64,000 nucleotides of DNA, taken from assembly GCA_008125075.1 (NCBI GenBank), contig VLTH01000002.1:2094777-2158776 (forward strand). Direction: 5' to 3'. Positions 9,186 through 17,957 of this stretch are shown here, one piece after another. The number at the start of each line of letters is the position of its first letter. Position 1 is the first letter of the stretch. The notes under the pieces were generated by a model that was not told the origin of the DNA, did not search any database, and worked only from the letters and a program-made list of their open reading frames with translations. Source of the DNA: Acetivibrio alkalicellulosi (lineage in GTDB: Bacteria; Bacillota; Clostridia; Acetivibrionales; Acetivibrionaceae). The position numbers were made by a program, and so were the translations under genes.

Positions 9186-9377
9186 TTTATTATAAAGTCT
9201 TTTAACCTGCATCTTTAGCTCAACTTCTTACCACTGATTCTGAGTCATGACATATACATCAATTAAAGAAATTTCATTACCATCTCTGTCAATACCTATA
9301 GGGTCTTGCAGAGAGACCTCACTTTGGATTTTCTTATTTGATCTAATTTGCATAAGTATTTCATTAGCTAAACGGGT
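9186..9377 (-). pseudogene. Remnant of a SigE/SigK-type sporulation sigma factor
   Basis: Directly after the uvrB stop and in the same frame, the minus strand reads [40 protein letters not shown], about nine unrelated residues, a TAA (9230-9228), then EVELKMQVKRLYNKM. These blocks match, in order, the region 2.4 to region 3 segment of the mother-cell sigma factors SigE and SigK (ENEILM..., [21 protein letters not shown], ...VELKMQVKKLY). There is no start, the reading is interrupted by a stop, and both ends are missing. This is a decayed gene fragment, likely left by recombination at the uvrB 3' end. Confidence 0.85.
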
Positions 9378-11357
9378 TCACTCAAGTTTATTTTTTATTT
9401 CATTTATCTTATCCCTTAGCTCTGCTGCTCTTTCAAATTGCAAATTAGCTGCTGCTTCTTTCATTTCCTTTGATAATTTATCTACAAGTTTCAATGCTGC
9501 ATCTTTATCCATTTCTTCCACATCACCATAAACAGAGTATTTAACTTCATCCTCTGCCACTTTTGTTGCTTCAATTACGTCACGAATTCCCTTCTCAATA
9601 CTCCTTGGAGTAATGCCATGAAGTTGATTATACTCCACTTGTATTTTTCTTCGTCTGTTTGTTTCACTTATGGCTTTTCTCATTGACTCAGTTACTACAT
9701 CGGCATACATTATAACTTTACCTTCAACATTTCTTGCAGCCCTTCCAATAGTTTGAATAAGTGATGTCTCTGAACGTAGAAATCCTTCCTTATCTGCATC
9801 AAGTATAGTTACAAGAGATACCTCTGGAAGATCTAACCCTTCTCTTAAGAGATTTATCCCAACTAACACATCAAATACACCAAGACGCAGCTCTCTTATT
9901 ATTTCCATTCTCTCAATAGTATCTATGTCTGAGTGTAGATACTTAACCTTAAAATCCATCTCATTTAAATAGTTAGTAAGATCCTCGGCCATCTTTTTTG
10001 TAAGTGTTGTTACAAGCACCCTGTGATTTTTTTCAATTCTTTCGCCTATTTCTCCAATAAGATCATCAATCTGTCCTTTAACAGGCTTTACAATCACCTC
10101 AGGATCAATAAGTCCAGTTGGCCTTATTATCTGCTCAACTTCTTGCTTAGAATTTGCTTTTTCATATTTTGCAGGTGTTGCACTAACAAATACAATCTGA
10201 TTTATTCGCTCTTCAAATTCACTAAACTTAAGTGGTCTATTGTCATATGCCGAAGGTAGCCGGAATCCATACTCAACTAGAGACTGTTTTCTAGATCTAT
10301 CACCATTATACATTGCACCTACTTGTGGAATAGTAACATGTGATTCATCAATTACCATTAAGAAATCCTTTGGAAAATAATCAATAAGGGTAAAAGGAGA
10401 GCTCCCAGGTTTCCTGCCACTTATGTGTCTGGAGTAATTTTCTATACCTTGACAAAAACCAACTTCTTGCATCATTTCAATATCATATCTTGTCCTTTGT
10501 TCAAGCCTTTGTGCCTCTAAAAGCTTTTCTTCATCCTTTAGCTCTTTTAATCTCTCTTCGAGCTCTTGTTCAATTGATATAATAGCCCTTTCCATCTTAG
10601 CTTTTGTTGTAGCATAGTGGGATGCTGGAAAAATAGCTGCATGAGATCTTACTCCTGTTATTTCTCCTGTAAGAGAGGCAACCTCAGTAATTCTCTCAAT
10701 TTCATCTCCAAAAAACTCAACTCTTAATACTTCTTCTGAAGAAGATGCTGGAAAAATCTCCAGAACATCTCCCCTAACTCTGAATCTTCCTCTTCTAAAA
10801 TCTATATCATTTCTGTCATACTGAATATCTACAAGTTTTCTTATTATTTCATCTCTGTCCTTTTGCATCCCAGGTCTTAAAGAAAGCATAAGTTCAGTAT
10901 AATCCTCTGGATCTCCCAAACCATATATGCAAGAAACGCTGGCTACAATTATCACATCTCTTCTTTCTAGAATAGCCGCCGTTGCAGAGTGCCTTAGCTT
11001 ATCTATCTCGTCATTTATTGATGAGTCCTTTTCAATATAGGTATCGGTAGAAGGAATATATGCCTCTGGTTGATAGTAATCATAATAACTAACAAAATAC
11101 TCAACACAGTTATTTGGAAAAAACTCTTTAAATTCACTACAAAGCTGTGCAGCTAAAGTTTTATTATGGGCTATCACTAATGTGGGTTTTTGAACCCTTT
11201 CAATAACATTTGCCATTGTAAATGTTTTTCCTGATCCAGTAACCCCTAAAAGAGTTTGTTCCTTTAATCCTATATTTAGTCCTTCAACCAATTTATCTAT
11301 AGCCTTTGGTTGATCTCCACAAGGCTTATAATCTGATGCTATTTTAAATTCAGGCAT
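9378..11357 (-). CDS. uvrB: UvrABC excinuclease subunit B
   Basis: 659 residues, normal UvrB length. UvrB is the damage-verifying helicase-like subunit that receives DNA from UvrA and recruits UvrC. Visible features are Walker [13 protein letters not shown] (about residues 39-50), the beta-hairpin region [12 protein letters not shown], the DESH box [11 protein letters not shown], helicase motifs [15 protein letters not shown] and QTIGRAARN, and a C-terminal UVR coiled coil ([20 protein letters not shown]). The ATG has AGGAGGG upstream. A perfect palindromic LexA-type box covers the -35. The gene ends immediately before a sigma-factor remnant in the same frame. Confidence 0.98.
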   Translation of the reverse strand: MPEFKIASDYKPCGDQPKAIDKLVEGLNIGLKEQTLLGVTGSGKTFTMANVIERVQKPTLVIAHNKTLAAQLCSEFKEFFPNNCVEYFVSYYDYYQPEAYIPSTDTYIEKDSSINDEIDKLRHSATAAILERRDVIIVASVSCIYGLGDPEDYTELMLSLRPGMQKDRDEIIRKLVDIQYDRNDIDFRRGRFRVRGDVLEIFPASSSEEVLRVEFFGDEIERITEVASLTGEITGVRSHAAIFPASHYATTKAKMERAIISIEQELEERLKELKDEEKLLEAQRLEQRTRYDIEMMQEVGFCQGIENYSRHISGRKPGSSPFTLIDYFPKDFLMVIDESHVTIPQVGAMYNGDRSRKQSLVEYGFRLPSAYDNRPLKFSEFEERINQIVFVSATPAKYEKANSKQEVEQIIRPTGLIDPEVIVKPVKGQIDDLIGEIGERIEKNHRVLVTTLTKKMAEDLTNYLNEMDFKVKYLHSDIDTIERMEIIRELRLGVFDVLVGINLLREGLDLPEVSLVTILDADKEGFLRSETSLIQTIGRAARNVEGKVIMYADVVTESMRKAISETNRRRKIQVEYNQLHGITPRSIEKGIRDVIEATKVAEDEVKYSVYGDVEEMDKDAALKLVDKLSKEMKEAAANLQFERAAELRDKINEIKNKLE

Positions 11358-11393
11358 AAAAATACCCTCCTAATTGTTATATAAGATAAAATA

Positions 11394-11430
11394 ATTATAC
11401 CACAAATTTTTATTTACAAACATATGTTTG
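11394..11430 (-). promoter_or_regulatory. uvrB promoter with overlapping LexA (SOS) box
   Basis: CAAACATATGTTTG (11417-11430) is a perfect 14-bp palindrome fitting the LexA pattern C(G/A)AAC-N4-GTT(C/T)G. Its half on the minus strand supplies a -35 (TGTTTG) exactly 17 bp from a -10 TATAAT (11399-11394). Confidence 0.85.
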
Positions 11431-11470
11431 GGAATTTAAATTTTTTAACTTTGTTCCAAAACTTCTAGTT

Positions 11471-11503
11471 AAAAAAAGATGGACATTTTGTCCATCTTTT
11501 TTT
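11471..11503 (-). terminator. Terminator hairpin after the topoisomerase A gene
   Basis: A perfect 15-bp stem AAAAAAAGATGGACA / TGTCCATCTTTTTTT with a 3-base loop, with A/T tracts on both sides, so it can act in both directions. The stop codon of the minus-strand topoisomerase gene overlaps the stem. Confidence 0.85.
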
Positions 11504-13685
11504 ATACACCTATCTTTAACTGATAGTCTTCCTCATCTTCATCCTTTAAGTAACAACCTACAGCAGGTATGTTTTTTGTCCTGTAGTAATCAAGATCCTT
11601 AAATCCAACCTCTTCTATACTTTTAACTTTTGTCATTACACTTTCCTTTTTAGCTTTAAGCACCTGCACTCCCTGGGAATCTCTAGTTGACTTTGAATTA
11701 ATATTTGAAGTATTAAAAATCAATACTTTATCAAGGCTACTAAATGCAACCAATTCCTTGTCCTCTAAAATATGTGATATATAAACAAGTTTTGATAAAT
11801 CACAGTATCCATTGGCAAGTTTTTTTCTATTAGTTTTTGTGGCGTAACTGCTTAAATCAATTTTAGCCATTTTACCATTTTCAAAGGCAAATAACATATA
11901 TCCCTTGTATTCATCTGTTGCAACCATATATATTATACTCTCTCCCTCTTCTAATCCTAAAAGGTTTGCAAGATATAATCCTAAGCTGCTGGCTTTACAG
12001 TCTTCAAGCTCAAATACCTTTATTTTGTATACAGTATGTTTATCTGAAAACAATAATAAATCAGTTTTGTTACGAGTTTCCAGTTCTTGAATTATTTCAT
12101 CATCATCCTTTAGTTTGTGCTCAGGATTACTTCTCAAGGAAGTCAAAGGTATTTTCTTCATGTAATTGTGGTCTGTTAAAAATAATTTTAAATTATAGTC
12201 TTCTATAAGATGCTCATGGGTTATCTCTTCAACATGCTCTTCATGTATTATTTCAGTTTTTCTGGCTGTGCCATACTTCTTAGATACATCGTTTAACTGT
12301 TTGACTATTATTTTCTTTATCTTTTTTTCGCTAACATAAGTTTCTTTTAGATCTGCAATGTCATTTTGAAGGTCTTCAATCTCACTTACACGATTTAAAA
12401 TATACTCCTTATTTAAATTTCGGAGCTTTATTTCAGCAACAAACTCTGCCTGTACCTGATCTATGCTAAAACCATCCATTAAGTTAGGTACTACAAGTGC
12501 ATCCTCTTCAGTATTTCTTATTATTCTAATTGCTTTATCAATATCTAAAAGAATCTTCTCTAAACCAAGAAGCAAATGTAATTTATCCGACTTCTTTTTT
12601 ATATCGTAGGCAATTTGTCTTTTTATACAGTTAATACGAAAGATAATCCACTCTTTTAATATGTCCTTTATTCCCATAACTCTAGGACGTCCATTAATTA
12701 AAATATTAAAATTACAACTAAAACTATCCTGAAGAGGTGTAAACTTAAATAGTTTATTCATTAAAGCATCTGGATCGGTATTTTTTTTGATGTCAAATGT
12801 AATTTTAAGCCCCTTTAAATCAGTTTCATCCCTCACATCTGAAACATCTTTTATTTTATTATTCTTAACAAGATCAATAACTGCATCTATAACAGATTCT
12901 GTAGTTGTTGTATATGGAATCTCATATATTTCTATACAGTTATTATCCTTGTCAAACCTATATTTTGCTCTGAGCTTAAACCCACCTCTTCCAGTATTGT
13001 ATATCTGCTGCATTTCTTTTTCGTTGTATATTAGCTGTCCTCCTGAGGATAAATCAGGTGCTTTTAAGTAATCAATAATATTTATATCCTCATTGTTTAT
13101 ATATCCAATTGTAGCATCGCATACTTCCTTTAGGTTAAAGCTGCAAATATTACTTGCCATCCCTACAGCTATTCCCTGATTGGAACTAACCAAAATATTA
13201 GGGTATGTGGAAGGAAGAAGAACAGGTTCTTTCATTGTGCCATCATAGTTGTCAATAAAGTCAACAGTGTTTTTGTCAAGGTCTCTAAATAATTCCTCAC
13301 ATATTTTATCAAGCTTAACCTCTGTATAACGCGGGGCTGCAAATCTCATCTCTCTAGAATACTGCTTACCAAAATTCCCTTTTGAATCTATATAGGGGTG
13401 TAAAAGGGCATTATTACCCCTTGTCAATCTGACTAAAGTCTCATATATTGCCATGTCACCATGAGGATTAAGCTTCATAGTCTGTCCAACTACATTTGCA
13501 GATTTTGTCCTTCCACCTGTCAAAAGCCCCATTTTATACATAGTAAAAAGAAGTTTTCTATGTGATGGTTTCAAACCGTCTATCTCAGGAATTGCCCTTG
13601 ATACAATAACGCTCATAGCATAAGGCATATAGTTTTTTTCAAGGGTATCTACTATTTTTTGTTCAATTATATTACTTGACTGCAT
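11502..13685 (-). CDS. Type II topoisomerase subunit A, non-canonical GyrA/ParC family
   Basis: About 727 residues from the second ATG (13685), which is 7 nt from AGGTG; the first ATG at 13691 is only 1 nt away. This is the DNA-cleaving subunit of a type II topoisomerase. It shows the winged-helix region RAIPEIDGLKPSHRKLLF, the quinolone-region equivalent LNPHGDMAIYETLVRL, the catalytic tyrosine in AAPRYTEVKL, and GIAVGMASNI. The canonical serine and aspartate of the quinolone region are Met and Glu here. The C-terminal half is charged and diverged, and I see no GyrA box (QRRGGRG type), which argues for a topoisomerase IV-like enzyme rather than housekeeping gyrase. It lies 44 bp downstream of its B subunit, apparently in one LexA-controlled unit. 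Confidence 0.9.
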   Translation of the reverse strand: MQSSNIIEQKIVDTLEKNYMPYAMSVIVSRAIPEIDGLKPSHRKLLFTMYKMGLLTGGRTKSANVVGQTMKLNPHGDMAIYETLVRLTRGNNALLHPYIDSKGNFGKQYSREMRFAAPRYTEVKLDKICEELFRDLDKNTVDFIDNYDGTMKEPVLLPSTYPNILVSSNQGIAVGMASNICSFNLKEVCDATIGYINNEDINIIDYLKAPDLSSGGQLIYNEKEMQQIYNTGRGGFKLRAKYRFDKDNNCIEIYEIPYTTTTESVIDAVIDLVKNNKIKDVSDVRDETDLKGLKITFDIKKNTDPDALMNKLFKFTPLQDSFSCNFNILINGRPRVMGIKDILKEWIIFRINCIKRQIAYDIKKKSDKLHLLLGLEKILLDIDKAIRIIRNTEEDALVVPNLMDGFSIDQVQAEFVAEIKLRNLNKEYILNRVSEIEDLQNDIADLKETYVSEKKIKKIIVKQLNDVSKKYGTARKTEIIHEEHVEEITHEHLIEDYNLKLFLTDHNYMKKIPLTSLRSNPEHKLKDDDEIIQELETRNKTDLLLFSDKHTVYKIKVFELEDCKASSLGLYLANLLGLEEGESIIYMVATDEYKGYMLFAFENGKMAKIDLSSYATKTNRKKLANGYCDLSKLVYISHILEDKELVAFSSLDKVLIFNTSNINSKSTRDSQGVQVLKAKKESVMTKVKSIEEVGFKDLDYYRTKNIPAVGCYLKDEDEEDYQLKIGV

Positions 13686-13729
13686 ATTCATTCACCTTTC
13701 TTTATGATAAGAGGACAAGTTATTGTCCC

Positions 13730-15709
13730 TTAACTTACATCTACCATATCCATGTACTTATGCCCATTTTCTTCTATGTGTAGCTTTCTTCCCTGAAGGT
13801 TATCACCTAAAAGAATATCAAAGTATTGTATCGTTCTTTCAATTTCATCAGGTACAACTTTAATAAGCTTTCTTGTCATTGGGTTCATGGTTGTTTGCCA
13901 CATCATCTCAGGCTCATTTTCTCCAAGGCCTTTAGAACGCTGAAGTGAGTACTTTCCGTTTAATTTAGATAATATATCATTTTTTTCCTTATCGGAATAA
14001 GCAAAAAGTGTTTTATTTTTTGTAGTTATTTCAAATAGTGGTGATTCAGCAATAAAAACTTTCCCTGTATCAATTAGTGTAGGTACCAGTCTATAAAGCA
14101 TTGCTAGTATTAAAGTCCTTATTTGAAACCCATCTACATCTGCATCTGTACATATTATTATTTTATTCCACTTAAGGTTATTAATATCAAAAGTGTGTAG
14201 ATCTTTATTGTACTTTGTCTTTATCTCAACTCCACATCCTAGCACCTTTAACAAATCTACAATTATTTCATTTTTAAAAATACTATCATACTCAGCTTTT
14301 AAACAATTTAGTATCTTTCCTCTAACTGGAATTATTGCCTGGAACTCTGCATCTCTTCCAAGCTTACAAGCACCTAAAGCAGAATCTCCCTCTACAATAT
14401 ATAGTTCTCTTCTGCTTAAGTCCTTCGTTCTACAATCTACAAACTTTTTTACCCTATTTGATATATCAACGTTACCACTTAATTTCTTTTTTATATTTAT
14501 TCTTGTCTTTTCAGCAGTTTCCCTACTTCTCTTGTTAACAAGAATTTGCTCAGCAATTTTATCACTTTCAAGCTTATTTTCAATAAAATATATTTCTAAT
14601 TGCTGTTTTAAAAACTCTGTCATAGCATCTTGAATAAACTTATTGGTTATTGACTTTTTAGTTTGATTTTCATAACTAGTTTCAGTTGAAAAAGAGTTTG
14701 TAACTAGTATAAAACTGTCCTGTATGTCTTGAAAAGTAATTTTAGCCTCATCCTTATTGTATTTTCCTAAGGATTTGATATATTTATCTATCTCATATAT
14801 AAAGGCATTTTTAACTGCCCTATCAGGAGATCCCCCATGCTCTAAAAAACTAGAATTATGGTAATACTCAAGTAAGTTTACCTCATTACTAAAGCAAAAA
14901 GCTATCTGCATTTTCACCTTATATTCAGGCTTGTCCTCCCTGTCCCTTCCTCTTGTTGTCGCCTCATAAAACTGAATCTCTGTAAACCCTTTGTCTCCAC
15001 ATACTTCTTTTATATAGTCAACTATTCCATTTTCATAACAGTATTCAAATGTCTGTTCTGACTCCTCATCAAACAACATAAATTTCAATCCTGCATTTAC
15101 AACAGCTTGTTTTTTTAATATATTTGTATAGTACTGGAGAGATATGTTTATATCAGTAAAAACCTCCAGATCAGGTCTCCACTTGATAATTGTTCCTGTC
15201 TCCCCACTACTATGCTTTTCTTTCTTAAGTCCTCCTATATTTTCACCTTTCTCAAAGTGAAGAGAGAACTTAAAACCATCCCTTAAAACAGAAACATCCA
15301 TATATTCAGAGCTATACTGAGTTGCACAGCTTCCCAAACCATTTAATCCAAGACTGAATTCATAATTCTCCCCAGTATTGTTTTTATATTTTCCTCCTGC
15401 ATATAACTCACAAAAAACAAGTTCCCAGTTATAGCGTTTTTCGTTTTCATTATAGTCAAGAGGAATGCCTCGTCCATAATCTCTCACTGTAACAGAAAAA
15501 TCCTTATGCCTTATAACCTCAATAACTTTTCCATACCCCTCTCGGGCTTCATCTATAGAATTAGAAAGTATTTCAAAAACAGAGTGTTGGCAGCCCTCAA
15601 TGCCATCTGAACCAAAGATAACAGATGGTCTAAGCCTTACCCTGTCAGCACCCTTTAAAGATGTTATACTTTCATTCCCATATTTCACTGTTTTGTTTTG
15701 TCTCACCAT
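13730..15709 (-). CDS. Type II topoisomerase subunit B, non-canonical GyrB/ParE family
   Basis: 659 residues. This is the ATPase/Toprim subunit partnering the A subunit downstream. Visible motifs are the GHKL ATPase boxes EILSNSIDEAREGYG, RDYGRGIP and LGLNGLGSCATQYSS (canonical GGLHGVG is altered), Toprim YIVEGDSALG and CTDADVDGFQIRTL (usually DADVDGAHI), and SLQRSKGLGENEPEMMW. The Mg-binding acids EGDSA and DxD are intact, so it should be active, but the sequence is clearly off the main GyrB/ParE lines. Such second topoisomerase pairs are known in clostridia; the job is probably decatenation or damage-related. A LexA-type box lies 77 bp upstream. Confidence 0.92.
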   Translation of the reverse strand: MVRQNKTVKYGNESITSLKGADRVRLRPSVIFGSDGIEGCQHSVFEILSNSIDEAREGYGKVIEVIRHKDFSVTVRDYGRGIPLDYNENEKRYNWELVFCELYAGGKYKNNTGENYEFSLGLNGLGSCATQYSSEYMDVSVLRDGFKFSLHFEKGENIGGLKKEKHSSGETGTIIKWRPDLEVFTDINISLQYYTNILKKQAVVNAGLKFMLFDEESEQTFEYCYENGIVDYIKEVCGDKGFTEIQFYEATTRGRDREDKPEYKVKMQIAFCFSNEVNLLEYYHNSSFLEHGGSPDRAVKNAFIYEIDKYIKSLGKYNKDEAKITFQDIQDSFILVTNSFSTETSYENQTKKSITNKFIQDAMTEFLKQQLEIYFIENKLESDKIAEQILVNKRSRETAEKTRINIKKKLSGNVDISNRVKKFVDCRTKDLSRRELYIVEGDSALGACKLGRDAEFQAIIPVRGKILNCLKAEYDSIFKNEIIVDLLKVLGCGVEIKTKYNKDLHTFDINNLKWNKIIICTDADVDGFQIRTLILAMLYRLVPTLIDTGKVFIAESPLFEITTKNKTLFAYSDKEKNDILSKLNGKYSLQRSKGLGENEPEMMWQTTMNPMTRKLIKVVPDEIERTIQYFDILLGDNLQGRKLHIEENGHKYMDMVDVS

Positions 15710-16025
15710 ATCAATTTAGCCACTCCCATTACATTTTTATACCTTTTGCATCTTACACTTATATCATCTAAAATCCAGCTTATATCAAACCTATGTTCGT
15801 GTCAAGATATTGCCTTAATAAAAAATTATATTGTAAAATTTCTTTTTGTTATTGCTAAAATACACATTTTATAATATAATATACTTCCAGACAAAAACCA
15901 ATTACTTACGTTACTTCTCATAAATTCTTTATTCACATGATATATTTATACGCAAGTCGTATTCTATAAAAGATTATCCAGTAACCCAAAATAGTAATAA
16001 CATATTTTAAAAGGAGTGATATAAT
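15710..16025. other. Divergent intergenic region
   Basis: No credible gene. It contains the LexA-type box for the minus-strand topoisomerase operon and the upstream region of the TTG-started gene at 16026. Nothing else stands out beyond AT-rich sequence. Confidence 0.6.
15786..15799 (-). promoter_or_regulatory. LexA-type box upstream of the topoisomerase operon
   Basis: On the minus strand CGAACATAGGTTTG (15799-15786) fits CGAAC-N4-GTTyG. It overlaps a possible -35 TTTGAT with AT-rich -10 candidates (TGATAT/TATAAG) 17-20 bp downstream. It is 77 bp before the start codon of the B subunit. Confidence 0.72.
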
Positions 16026-16484
16026 TTGAATGATTTGTGTAATTTAAAACTAAATTGGGATGTAACAAGGATAGACTCTATCTATCAGATTGAAATGTTA
16101 GATACAAAAGACTTTGGCTCTTACATATTTGAATTTTTACTTCCAAACCTTCAAAAGAGTTATAAACATACAAAGCAATATCTTTCTACTAGTTCTAGAA
16201 AGAATATTTATAGCATAAAGAAACTTTTAGCCGATCTTATTCCAGACCATAATTGTGTCAAAATATCTACAAATGAAGATGTGGGATCTGAATACTTTAC
16301 AAAATATGAAGCACTATTCTCACTAACCGAAAGCTTAAATTTAATCTATTTTTTTTCAGCAATAGTAAAAGAAAAAATAAATTCTATATATTCAGATTCA
16401 GAATATAAATTATTATTGCGTACTATTATGAAATTGACTCAGCCTATTCGACGAGATATTCAACATCTTATTGAAGTTGACTAA
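16026..16484 (+). CDS. Hypothetical cytosolic helical protein
   Basis: 152 residues starting with TTG at 16026. AAGGAGTGATATAAT places GGAG 9 nt upstream, and no in-frame ATG competes. There is no signal peptide, and I recognise no known motif. The composition is mixed, with a likely helical core (YEALFSLTESLNLIYFFSAIVKE, LLLRTIMKLTQPIRRDIQHL). It stands alone, divergent from the topoisomerase operon, and is followed by a dispersed repeat and a hairpin terminator. Confidence 0.6.
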   Translation: MNDLCNLKLNWDVTRIDSIYQIEMLDTKDFGSYIFEFLLPNLQKSYKHTKQYLSTSSRKNIYSIKKLLADLIPDHNCVKISTNEDVGSEYFTKYEALFSLTESLNLIYFFSAIVKEKINSIYSDSEYKLLLRTIMKLTQPIRRDIQHLIEVD

Positions 16485-16534
16485 TGAAAGTAAAACGTTA
16501 ATTATACAAATGTATTTTTATACTATCCTTGACG

Positions 16535-16612
16535 GGTGCATATTATTTAAGTGAAGAAGAATGTGGAAGAAACATTGTGAAGCAAGTCTTAGAGCCATTT
16601 AATGGGGCGCGG
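16535..16612 (+). repeat. Long copy of the dispersed GTGAAGAA repeat
   Basis: Starts GGGTGCATATTATTTAAGTG, continues AAGAAGAATGTGGAAGAAAC and ends near TAGAGCC...GGGG. About 78 bp align by eye with both arms of the inverted element at 27173-27440, so this looks like a solo arm of the same element. Confidence 0.72.
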
Positions 16613-16626
16613 AAAGGGTGAGCATA

Positions 16627-16652
16627 AAAGTTTGCTTTTTAGCAAACTTTTT
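16627..16652 (+). terminator. Hairpin terminator
   Basis: Perfect 10-bp stem AAAGTTTGCT / AGCAAACTTT with a TTTT loop, followed by two more T. Likely ends transcripts from the gene at 16026. The same AGTTTGCT/AGCAAACT stem appears in the structured repeat at 45.7 kb. Confidence 0.65.
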
Positions 16653-16799
16653 GTAAAAATACAATTTTCCTTTTTATACCACAATAACTTACTAATTTGA
16701 TTGCAGCTTATCTTCGATATGTTATTAATATTTACAATATATTCATAACATAAAAATTCGACTTATATATAAAAATATTACATGAGGTGATATTTTTAT

Positions 16800-17408
16800 A
16801 TGAAAAAAAGAATTGTTTTAATTTTAGCTTTTATTTTGGTGTTTACATCAAATGTCTTTGCTAAACCAATAGAATATACTGTTAAACCTGGTGATAGTTT
16901 ATGGAAAATTGCTGTTAAACATGAAATAGGTTTAAGCGAGATAATTTCAGCAAATCCACACATTAAAAACCCTGCTCTTATTTATCCTGGGCAAAAAATA
17001 ACAGTACCCAATATTGATGATGTAAAGGCACAAGAAAACGAAGTTATACGACTTGTTAATGCTGAAAGATCAAAAAATGGACTTCCTGCATTAAAAGCAA
17101 ACTGGCAAGTTTCTAGAGTAGCAAGATACAAATCACAAGACATGGTTGACAAAGGTTATTTCTCACATACTTCGCCTACTTATGGTTCTCCATTTAGAAT
17201 GATGGAATCCTTTGGAGTGAAATTTTCAACTGCTGGTGAAAACATTGCAATGGGACAAAGAACTCCTGCAGAAGTTATGAATGCATGGATGAACTCACCT
17301 GGCCATAGAAACAACATCTTAAGTCCATCATTCACCGAGATAGGTGTGGGTCTTGCTAAAGCAGCTAATGGAAGGACATACTGGACTCAAATGTTTATAA
17401 AACCTTAG
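16800..17408 (+). CDS. Secreted LysM-CAP (SCP-like) domain protein
   Basis: 202 residues. The signal peptide MKKRIVLILAFILVFTSNVFA precedes a LysM peptidoglycan-binding domain (YTVKPGDSLWKIAVKHEI to YPGQKITVP, about 26-70) and a CAP/SCP domain (about 78-200). The CAP domain shows the signatures NAERSKNGLPALKANW, GYFSHTSP, AGENIA and WMNSPGHRNNILSPSF, with the two histidines expected of the family. The arrangement matches YkwD/SafA-like clostridial proteins bound to cell wall or spore cortex; the biochemical role of bacterial CAP domains is unclear. GAGGTG is about 12 nt before the ATG. Single gene with its own terminator region. Confidence 0.92.
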   Translation: MKKRIVLILAFILVFTSNVFAKPIEYTVKPGDSLWKIAVKHEIGLSEIISANPHIKNPALIYPGQKITVPNIDDVKAQENEVIRLVNAERSKNGLPALKANWQVSRVARYKSQDMVDKGYFSHTSPTYGSPFRMMESFGVKFSTAGENIAMGQRTPAEVMNAWMNSPGHRNNILSPSFTEIGVGLAKAANGRTYWTQMFIKP

Positions 17409-17957
17409 TATGCTATTTTATTCTTCCTAAAAATATTGTCTATAAAGCAAACTTTTTAGAAAATATTCCTAGTGGGAATTGCTACTTTATACTCAGACAT
17501 AGTTGCCATATGTTAAATCTGTTATTTAAATCACAACTATAATAAAAAGTGAGGAGGCCACCAAGCCCCCTCACTTTTTATTAATTATTTTACTACATTT
17601 CAATATTTCTAATCAAAGGCTATTTATTAGGTTGTTTAATTGTAATAAATAACTAAATTTTTATCTTTAGTTCTCTTTATTTTTAGTCATAATAATTGTT
17701 GTATTCTATGTTAATTTCGTGTTAAAATTAATAGGGTCATTTTAAACCGTAATAAATATTAGTGTAAATTTTGATTAGACATTCATCATCAAAAAGCTCA
17801 TCAACATTTGATGAAAAGTATAATGAGAATGAATGTCTATGTACATGTTTGCGAAATATAACAAATTACAAGGGCATTGTATTAAAAGCTTCTATTTTGA
17901 AAAGTATCTTCAGAATAGTATTATAAATATTTATATATGTTTTAAGGGGGAAAACTT
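17409..17957. other. Intergenic region with terminator and palindrome
   Basis: Non-coding. It holds a strong hairpin at 17544-17579 and a nested palindrome at 17775-17840 (TAGACATTCAT ... ATGAATGTCTA, with CATCAA...TTGATG inside). The palindrome resembles the second half of the repeat family near 42.1, 50.7 and 56.1 kb. No further gene seen. Confidence 0.6.
17544..17579. terminator. Bidirectional hairpin terminator
   Basis: AAAAAGTGAGG (17544-17554) pairs with CCTCACTTTTT (17569-17579). The A tract before and the T tract after the stem are typical of a rho-independent terminator after the LysM-CAP gene. Confidence 0.85.

Noticed and set aside
9247-9531. 94-codon plus-strand frame near the uvrB end
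   Set aside because: It is antisense to uvrB and the sigma remnant and has no ribosome site; the minus-strand translation is the meaningful one.
13730-15709. Housekeeping gyrase genes gyrB-gyrA
   Set aside because: Motifs are diverged (LGLNGLGS, DADVDGFQ), there is no GyrA box, and the genes are not near recF/dnaN; a second topoisomerase IV-like pair is more likely.
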